Below, piece after piece: positions 58,201 through 64,000 of a stretch of DNA of 64,000 bases (positions are counted from its first letter, which is position 1; each line of letters opens with the position of its first letter). Below the pieces are notes generated by a model. The model did not search any database. It was not told the origin of the DNA and saw nothing but the letters and a program-made list of their open reading frames with translations. The translations under genes and the position numbers were made by a program. Location of the stretch: positions 17,737,001 through 17,801,000 of the forward strand of contig OU612067.1 in the NCBI GenBank assembly GCA_914767715.1, written 5' to 3'. This DNA is from Membranipora membranacea. Its lineage: Eukaryota > Bryozoa > Gymnolaemata > Cheilostomatida > Membraniporidae.

Positions 58201-60294
58201 CAATCCAAAATCTGAAACAAACAAAAACAAAGTAATATTAATAAAACCGCAGTGTTGTTTAGCGCGGGGATCCAAACACTCATGTGGTGGCGATTCACTC
58301 AGTACTCGAATAAGAAAGTAATGAAAGAGTTTGATAGCAGCATGTTCATGTTTTGATTTCTCACAATAGATCTGACAATCACTGACATCCAGGAAGTGGC
58401 ATACATGTATCCGCGATTACAAACAATCCAAATCAACATTTGCAAATCACCTGTGAGTAGTTAATATTCCATCAGATTAATCGTGATCTATCCAATTACC
58501 GAGTATGATCATGAGTACCCCTGTATCTGTGTAGACTTGTGAGCCTTTAATACATTGATTTATATAATTTCAAACATATCAATGCAGTAGTTTGTTGCCT
58601 GTGTCCAGTATTAGTTTTGTGTGGTTGATACTGGCTACGGGCAAAACACAGACTTGCAAGTCAGGGGCCCACGGTGTCACCACAGTGATTCATATTTTTT
58701 CCATAAATATACGCCTGACTATAAAATGCATTGATATGTGTGAAGCCTTCTGAAGTTGGGGTCCACAGCAGTGGACTTATGTGAAAATCATCGTAAAACT
58801 AGTCAGCCTAGGGGGACAGAAGAGCGAGGTGTGCCTTATATGGAGCATGAATTTGGGCTTGGTACATGAGTTGAGCAGGATTCGATAGGTATGGACCAGG
58901 GGACATGAGTGTTTTGGATAGCACAGGACAGGTTGGCTTTACCTGATAGTTGAACAGGCTAAGAGATGATCATAATTGACCCAAGGAGTTTTACTCCTTG
59001 ATTGACCCATCCCCATCCCCATCAACTTTGGTTAGTACACAGACAGCCAGCAGTGACTCTATCCTGTGTACTAACTCACACCTCATCAATGACAAAAGTG
59101 TATATCAGTATCTATCTCTCTGCTCAAGAAGGACCACTGTGACTCTTCTAGCCTGCTACTACTTACTATTTACCTTCGTATTCACCTTCGCTGTAATAGT
59201 CTCCAGCACCAGCATCTCCTGCTGTGACTCGAGAGACTTGTTTTCTCGTAGTCGTTGTTCGTTTCTGTTTCGTGAGCAAATTTAGGGCATTGAACAGCTT
59301 TTGGGCTATATACTGGGGGGGGGGGGGCGGAGGAGATGACAGCTAGAAGGAAGTTCACTCTGGTGGTGGACAGTATTTGAGTGTGGTATTAAACATAAGG
59401 CCACGTGACTTTGATATAGCCTGTGATTTTTGTCAGTGGGTGGGGGTGGGAGATGTAATCTCATGATCCTTTTTCGATGTGTTTTTTTTTCAATTTTGTG
59501 TGGGTATCTATATATATCTATGTCTATGTATTTCTATGTCTTTATATATAGATACCCACACAAAACACATAGAAAAAGTATCACGAGATTACATTGATGG
59601 TTCCCCGCTATACTCATTCTTCTCTTCTCGCCCACCCCCACCCACTGACAAAAATCACAGGCTATATCAAAGTCACGTGGCCTTATGGTATTAAATACTG
59701 GTCTAAGAGGTAAGTGTCTGCGACTGGAGGAGAAGTGTGCTGGTTGGATGTACTTGTCACGTTAGCGTTGTTGTGTTGGTATGGTGGTACTGGCCGAAAC
59801 GAAGACAGTAAGTCTTCGTTCAAGTCGACGCTGAGGGAGTAGAGGTAGGCTTAGCTTATTTATGGAGAAGGTCTGTGGTGCTTGCCGTTCGGTCTGTCAG
59901 TACTAACTCACTACCAGTGTAAAGCTGTACATAACATAACAACAACCAGTTTTGTTCTTTATTAAATAAGCTAACTTAAACAGCTAGACTAGAGTCTCAA
60001 ACTGGTATGTATATAATATATAGTAGTAAAGTAAGTAAGTAACTACTACTAATAATAAATATTTAAATAATAATAATGTCATAATAATTAATAATAATGT
60101 TAAATGTATTATGTCATCAATCAATGAAGGGAGTTCATTGATGTCATAGATACTCCTTGAGTTGGATACACACCTTCTGTCACCTCCAAAGCTTTTAACT
60201 TCTCTTCTCCAGATTCCCTGGCTTTTTTGTCAGGTGAAAGTATGAATTGAAGACTCTCAAAGACGGCAGACCTCACGGAAACTTGATGAGACAT
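43299..60294 (-). CDS. IPO9: Importin-9 nuclear transport receptor (22 exons, 1028 aa)
   Basis: IPO9 is an importin-beta family receptor that carries histones, ribosomal proteins and actin into the nucleus with RanGTP release. Exons in order: 60294-60174, 58211-58063, 57343-57142, 56498-56323, 55859-55639, 55273-55209, 55008-54857, 53907-53809, 53032-52926, 52404-52265, 51612-51534, 51191-50963, 50637-50559, 50249-50104, 49632-49507, 49153-49081, 48539-48337, 47867-47701, 47236-47109, 45750-45623, 44256-44136, 43474-43299. Phases close over 3087 nt. Landmarks are [107 protein letters not shown] and [16 protein letters not shown]. An acidic loop ([14 protein letters not shown]) is followed by the conserved end LKHIGIS. 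The length is close to the vertebrate 1041 aa. Confidence 0.96.
44938..45509. mobile_element. DNA transposon with 9-bp target duplication in IPO9 intron
   Basis: The direct repeat AGCCTGAGG flanks both ends (44938-44946 and 45501-45509). Inverted termini of about 50 bp start GGTAACTGTAAATTGCTGAA and contain four spaced CTGAAC motifs. The 554-bp body has no transposase frame and contains a nested hairpin H copy. It lies between the IPO9 exons at 45623 and 44256. Confidence 0.7.
45162..45227. repeat. Hairpin repeat H, copy 3 (nested)
   Basis: Arms ACTTGTCTTGGCAAGCTTCG and AAAGCTTGTCAAGACTGGCT enclose GGTGGAACCCCCACC. It sits inside the transposon at 44947-45500, so it inserted later. Confidence 0.6.
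46236..46432 (+). repeat. tRNA-Ser/Leu-like SINE-B
   Basis: The head GGCGTCGTGGCTGAATGGTT resembles the 5' half of a class II tRNA with an A box. It continues through a variable-arm-like region to the B box GGGGTTCAAGTC. The body carries CCATTCGAAATTGGAGTGAA and ATGGAACCATAGTGAA. An inverted piece of the same body (CACTATGGTTCCATGG) lies at about 46093-46165, and another copy lies at 29090-29220. It lies in IPO9 intron 19. Confidence 0.65.
46548..46847. repeat. Foldback repeat containing a tRNA-like module
   Basis: Arms of about 75 bp (46548-46626 and 46775-46847) share CTCAAACTTCCA, GATTGCC and GGGTATGTCACAACC in inverted orientation. Between them, on the minus strand (about 46706-46780), is a tRNA-like module with an A-box-like TAGTTGGTCCAAGTGG and a perfect B box GGTTCGAATCC. 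The acceptor stem cannot pair, so I do not call a tRNA gene. Confidence 0.55.
47445..47690 (+). repeat. Repeat U with U2-snRNA-like head, copy 2
   Basis: The head reads CTCGGCCTATTGGCTAAG followed by ATCAAAGTGT. The 5' end of U2 snRNA reads CTCGGCCTTTTGGCTAAG followed by ATCAAGTGT. The resemblance then fades and the branch-site-pairing GTAGTA is absent, so this is not a functional U2 gene. The body aligns with 36605-36868 on the other strand. It ends about 10 bp from the donor of the IPO9 exon at 47701-47867. Confidence 0.65.
47878..47965. repeat. ~33-bp tandem repeat, three copies
   Basis: The unit ATATAACAATATCGAACACT plus GATATATA is repeated just upstream of the acceptor of the IPO9 exon at 47867. 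It is a plain AT-rich minisatellite. Confidence 0.75.
49623..49793. repeat. Tandem duplication of an IPO9 splice acceptor
   Basis: On the transcript strand, the true acceptor reads TTATTTACAG followed by GGTAGTTTAGAGATG. A 29-33-bp unit containing this acceptor and the first bases of the exon recurs five more times upstream (near 49656, 49690, 49719, 49751 and 49783). Some copies have TTAACAG, TTTACAAG or AATCACAG variants. The true exon (49507-49632) is the one nearest the conserved coding sequence. Confidence 0.8.
53359..53797. repeat. 39-bp minisatellite, 11 copies, in IPO9 intron 8
   Basis: The unit contains ACACTAACTCCGCCTATT and either TTACACAAAGAGGGAGG or ATACACATGGTAGGAGG. Variants alternate in a three-unit pattern (117 bp) that is repeated. 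Because 39 is a multiple of three, both strands stay open: plus [13 protein letters not shown] and minus [13 protein letters not shown]. The array starts about 12 bp after the donor of the exon at 53809-53907. Confidence 0.9.
54006..54083. repeat. AT-rich palindrome in IPO9 intron
   Basis: Arms AACCAAAGACTTAATAATAA and its complement flank an AT centre. It could be a miniature element or a replication-prone hairpin. Confidence 0.65.
54180..54460 (-). repeat. tRNA-derived SINE-A, best preserved copy
   Basis: On the minus strand the head GTAGGAGGTGGCTCAGTTGG has a good A box. After TTAGAGCGCCGGACTTCAGC comes the B box GGGTTTCGAATCCCGC. The 3' body matches 26251-26480, and the tail AATCTTGCGATTTTAACC ends near 54195. 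It lies in IPO9 intron 7. Confidence 0.75.
57819..57984. mobile_element. P1-family palindromic element, copy 4, with 10-bp target duplication
   Basis: The direct repeat AGGCAATCGT flanks both sides (57819-57828 and 57975-57984). The 146-bp body begins TAGTTTAAGCGCTCAGACTG and ends with the imperfect complement. The arms share GACAGCTGGTAGTG and GGGAAAGT segments. It is located in IPO9 intron 2. Confidence 0.75.
59386..59695. mobile_element. Foldback miniature element with 8-bp target duplication
   Basis: The direct repeat GTATTAAA flanks the element (59386-59393 and 59688-59695). Inverted arms of more than 70 bp start CATAAGGCCACGTGACTTTG and contain GGGTGGGGGTGG; together with a second inner hairpin around GTGGGTATCTATATAT they make up the 294-bp body. 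An 8-bp duplication is typical of hAT elements. It lies in IPO9 intron 1. Confidence 0.75.
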
Positions 60295-63085
60295 GGTGAA
60301 AATTATATTAATTTTATTTCTCAGGAAAAGTATTCATTTCACCTTGAAAATGTCACATGGAGGAGAATGGCAGGAAGTTGGTCATTTTGTTTTTAATTAG
60401 CCAATCATTGCAAAGAGATTCCATTAGCCCAGGCTCCATTTACTGGGAAGGGCGCTGCATTTATTTTCCATTGAAATTGGGAAACTGAAGTAAAGTGGAA
60501 CAGACAACTCTCATAAAAATATTAGTTGTCAACCAATTCATTCTTTTCATTATCATTGAGCCTGGCAAGTGGCAACCTTATCACACAAGGCGAAATTGAT
60601 ATCCAATTCCAAGCCAAAGTGTTGAAAGGACAAAATCATCTAGAGATATTATAGCGAAGCGGAAAAGATCTTGCCAGCCAGAATACTATCTGTCCTCTGA
60701 TGTGTTTATGTGGCTCCATAGTACGGGTGACCGGTAACCGCATTTGACGAGGAGTTAGAATTCTTGATTTGATTGAGCAGGATAAAGAGTTTCTTGAACA
60801 TCATCAAAAATACTGCGCAATGAGAATAGTTATGAATAATTATTGTGGTAGTCCTATGATTTATCTTGCTTGAAGAGTTGAAGATTCCAAATTATGGCAG
60901 AATTAATTCCGCCAAGCATTATCCTGAACTATGATGTTTCAAAATATGTCAAACGGGCATCTCTGCAACCTTTGTTCCCAAATTCTAGTGTAGCTCTAAT
61001 TCTATCCCATGAGTGATAGTCTCACTTGGATGAATTAATGTGTGTACACAACACAAGGGACAGATGCGCCCACTTAGCTAACAAAGATTAAACTGATAGA
61101 CTTTGGGGTGTTATCAAGACCGCCTAACTTATCTAAATCCAAAGGCCAAAACACAGCTGATATAATTATATACATCTTAGATATGCTAGTTCGAAATCAA
61201 TTAAGGATTCTCATATGGTGAAAAATCCAAAAAGTTATCACTCTAACTATTTTCTATTTGGGATTGAGCGACAGAAGATGAAGAGTTGAACTGGAATGAT
61301 TATGTTGGTCAGCATTCTAATCATCAAGCTAGGACTGATGATGGCTTTTCTTCCAAAGGTTTGAAAACTATAGTTGTTTTATGTAATCATCATAATCATC
61401 ATAATAGTTATAGAGGGCCCCAACCTTGGAGGGCCCAAGAGTTTTTTAGAGTGTTCATATAAACAAGCAGCACCATCTCTGTTTATGAAAGTAATAATAG
61501 AATGATAGGCGATGTCGTTGCTATATTGCCAAAACACAAAACTTGCCGACTTTGGTAAATTGATGAGATGTCATGGTATGAGTGTCTCTCAGACCTCAGA
61601 CAAATTACGTTCAATTTCATCAAAATCGCAATTATTTCCTCAAGATTTTAGTGTGAAATGCCTCCCTCCGAGACAACATATGAAATCTGCTCTACCTACA
61701 CAAAGAGCATCGTTCGACTAAGACACTCTGTAAGCTTTCACTCTACCAGTTTTGAAATTTTTTGCTCAAAGAGCCACCAATGGCTGACTAAGCCTGACCG
61801 CTAAGCCCTAAAAAACACGAGTCTCAAAATACAGTTAATAGTTAAATATTTTGACATATAGTTTTCTTTTGAAACACGTGATGGTATATTACACAATGTA
61901 ATCAGCCATCTTTTTGCCCTGCTCAATTGTCATACCTTTGACCTGCAAATCTACTCTATAGACCAGCTGTGGGCAGCCCGTGGCTTTTTTGCCGATTAGG
62001 CCTAATGGGTAATCTTTTGCGGCCTTATTGTGGCCTTGTGTCTGTAAAAAATATTACATATTTATTTGTTCTCCTGTATGTGGACGTTGATGCATGCATA
62101 ACCAGTCTTGTCATGCCGCCACTTTTTTCGTTTTAAAAAAAGTGGTGGTATGACAAGGCTGGCTATGCTTCGACGTGACAAGACTAATGCATACCCCTCT
62201 GTAAGCACAATCCATAGTTAGAATTTCATAACATTCACCATTCTGCAACGTGCGTGCATGTAGCTAGGCTATATACATGTTAACATATCATGGGAATTTC
62301 CAAGCCATACTTAACAAAACATCATAACAGTACTTTTACAAGAGCTTCAATTTGCAAAAAAAAAAACCAAACAAGTGAAAACAAAAATATCATTTTGTAA
62401 CCTTTGGATGCAGATGTCAAATTAAAAGTGCTTCAGAATGATGGCTAAAATGTTCCAGAGTGCCCCTCATTTGACAGGCATATATGAAAAACTTTCCCTC
62501 GCCCTTCGCTCAACCATTGAAACTTAGATTTATTGTAATTTGTAATTTAATGTCACAAAACTTCAGAAGATAAGATAAATATCAGTATTTTGTTTGAGCT
62601 TATGCGATTCAATGTTTTTATTGACACATATTCTGATTTAGTTTATACAAAATAAAAAGAGCAAAAATTTACCTCACATTCCAAATTTATGCATGAAATA
62701 TTATGTTGAGGCCATTTGAGTGGAGCCTGCGTAAAATGTGGCCTTTTTTCAAAAAAAAGGTAAAGCTCTCACATAAAAATCATCACAACAGTGCATATTG
62801 GTTATATGAAGTTTTGAACTGCAAAATTGAAAAATGTATTTTGTCACTTGGTGGTCCTGGCTCTGTTAATAAAAGAGTCCTTGCAGCGAGCGGAATGCCT
62901 GCGATTCTAAGACTGTATCTCAGATATAAAAGAGTGTAAAAAGTGTTTAAGGTTACTATAAATCCTCAGGAAGTGGCGTCGACATTCTGATTCCCTCCCA
63001 GCGCTGATATAGATGTTACATCACATTAATAACCAAGGAGATGATCTCCACACGCTTGTTAAATAAAATACCTCTCTTTCCTCAG
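60295..63085. other. IPO9 upstream region and spacer
   Basis: This holds the IPO9 promoter on the minus strand and, further right, the unseen 5' part of the ShKT gene. A terminus-like CAGCTGTGGGCAGCCCGTGG at 61969-61988 resembles hAT ends, but no partner was found. A hairpin lies at 62096-62168. No conserved protein was recognised. Confidence 0.45.
62096..62168. repeat. 73-bp hairpin
   Basis: Arms CCAGTCTTGTCATGCCGCCA and AGTGGTGGTATGACAAGGCT flank CGTTTT, preceded and followed by GCATA/TATGC. It resembles the other miniature hairpins in the window but its arms are distinct. Confidence 0.6.
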
Positions 63086-63944
63086 GGCAGCAGCAACACC
63101 CAGGAAGGCGAGTGTGAAGACAAGAGCAAACTCTGTCAGCTAAGGCAGTCTTCCGAATTTTGCAATTTAGCACAAGGGAGAAGCGAATGTATGAGAACAT
63201 GCGGCGTTTGTGTCAAAGCAACTCTCAAACCATCAACTAACACTTCAGGTGCCACGCCAACAGTTTCGACTTTCACACCATACACAACTAGTAGCACAAC
63301 GGAGAAGAACAAAGAGGAGGGACAACAATGCAAAGATATAAGTTTTCTATGTTGTCATTGGAAGCAACAAGATCAAAACCTTTGTAAAACAAAATCAAAG
63401 AGGGATAGATGTAGCAGGACCTGCGGCGTCTGCAGCTCGACTCTTCCTGATCCGTGTAACATAACCTCTACATCATCTCTCTTAACAACAGCAACAACAA
63501 TGTCAACAGCTACATCAACATCACCAATGTCAACAGCTACATCAACATCACCAATGTCAACAGCTACATCAACATCACCAATGTCAACAGCTACATCAAC
63601 ATCACCAATGTCAACAGCTACATCAACATCACCAATTGTATCTAAAACTTCACTGTCAACTACCCCAACAAATGCGGACCCTACCAAGACCGTAAAACCT
63701 GAAGGTAGGCAAATTCAATTAGTGTTCTGTCAAGTTCAAGACAACACCACATGTTATATTAAGACCCCCATCCATGATACAGTATTATCTACCATCCCCA
63801 TCAGCTTCTGTATCTTTTCTATCACTTTGCAGGGCCAGATAGTGTCGTTGTTATTAGTGTGGCTGCGCTTGCAACTGTACTAGGAGTTGTCCTGATAGCG
63901 TTAACTCTGTATTTTGTAATATCAAGACGGAGATTGGCTCAAAG
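63041..63944 (+). CDS. ShKT-domain, mucin-like single-pass membrane protein (3' part visible)
   Basis: One exon most likely runs 63086-63704 (after CTCTTTCCTCAG) and the next 63833-63944, with the gene continuing past the window edge. The open frame itself starts at ATG 63041, but that leader looks intronic. Two ShKT-type six-cysteine domains are present: CEDKSKLCQLRQ to CMRTCGVC, and CKDISFLCCHWK to CSRTCGVC. A Ser/Thr-rich stalk follows, with a perfect 27-bp repeat (STATSTSPM, about five copies). The second exon gives DSVVVISVAALATVLGVVLI and a helix ending in SRRR, a typical type I membrane segment. ShKT domains are common in extracellular animal proteins; the function here is unknown, perhaps adhesion or mucus surface. 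The signal-peptide exon was not identified. Confidence 0.7.
63498..63640 (+). repeat. 27-bp coding tandem repeat in mucin-like stalk
   Basis: The unit ATGTCAACAGCTACATCAAC plus ATCACCA occurs about five times, nearly identical, encoding STATSTSPM. Such arrays vary in copy number between individuals. The potential O-glycosylation density is high. Confidence 0.9.
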
Positions 63945-64000
63945 GTATTTACAAACTCTTGCAGAAATATGGTATTAGTTATTATAAAATATTCACTGTA

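Noticed and set aside
61969-62940. hAT transposon from a CAGCTGTGGGCAGCCCGTGG-like terminus
   Set aside because: No inverted partner or 8-bp duplication could be found; only mentioned in the spacer entry.

Overview
The window is animal nuclear DNA. Genes are split by many short GT-AG introns, AT-rich spacer lies between them, and small transposable elements are dense. Nothing bacterial, plasmid-like or CRISPR-like is present. The two conserved nuclear genes are clear metazoan orthologues. A PSI-domain class 3 lipase pair, a CLCA-type fragment and a ShKT/mucin membrane protein suggest an early-branching invertebrate such as a sponge. That placement is an inference of low confidence; no rRNA or mitochondrial marker is available.

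Layout: 1-3.9 kb is repeat-rich spacer. At 3.9-7.4 kb (+) lies a complete six-exon pyrroline-5-carboxylate reductase gene (PYCR3-like, 283 aa). At 8.7-15.7 kb (-) lies a complete eleven-exon RAD21 cohesin kleisin (644 aa), convergent with PYCR. From 16 to 22 kb there is no host gene, only a LINE tail and a 2.5-3 kb foldback element whose long arms carry iterated CGTCGCAA boxes. From 22 to 40 kb is a tandem segmental duplication. Each copy holds an intact intronless secreted PSI + class 3 lipase gene on the minus strand and a decayed 3' piece of a CLCA-like gene on the plus strand. The copies differ by large indels, and one of these regions contains a PIF/Harbinger-type element with a MADF ORF. 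At 40.7-42 kb (+) is a third, broken lipase copy. At 43.3-60.3 kb (-) is a complete 22-exon importin-9 gene (1028 aa) whose introns hold many repeats. From 63.0 kb to the edge (+) is the 3' part of a ShKT-domain, mucin-like, single-pass membrane protein.

Exons were reconstructed by hand from reading frames, splice dinucleotides, phase continuity and remembered family conservation. All exon phases of PYCR, RAD21 and IPO9 close exactly. The conserved genes are unrelated housekeeping functions (proline synthesis, sister-chromatid cohesion, nuclear import of histones and ribosomal proteins), so no operon-like co-operation is implied. I did not find a convincing new multi-gene system. The most unusual material is repeat biology: the CGTCGCAA foldback element, a repeat with a U2-snRNA-like head, a palindromic element family with 10-11-bp target duplications, tandem duplication of a splice acceptor in IPO9, and an intronic 39-bp minisatellite open on both strands.
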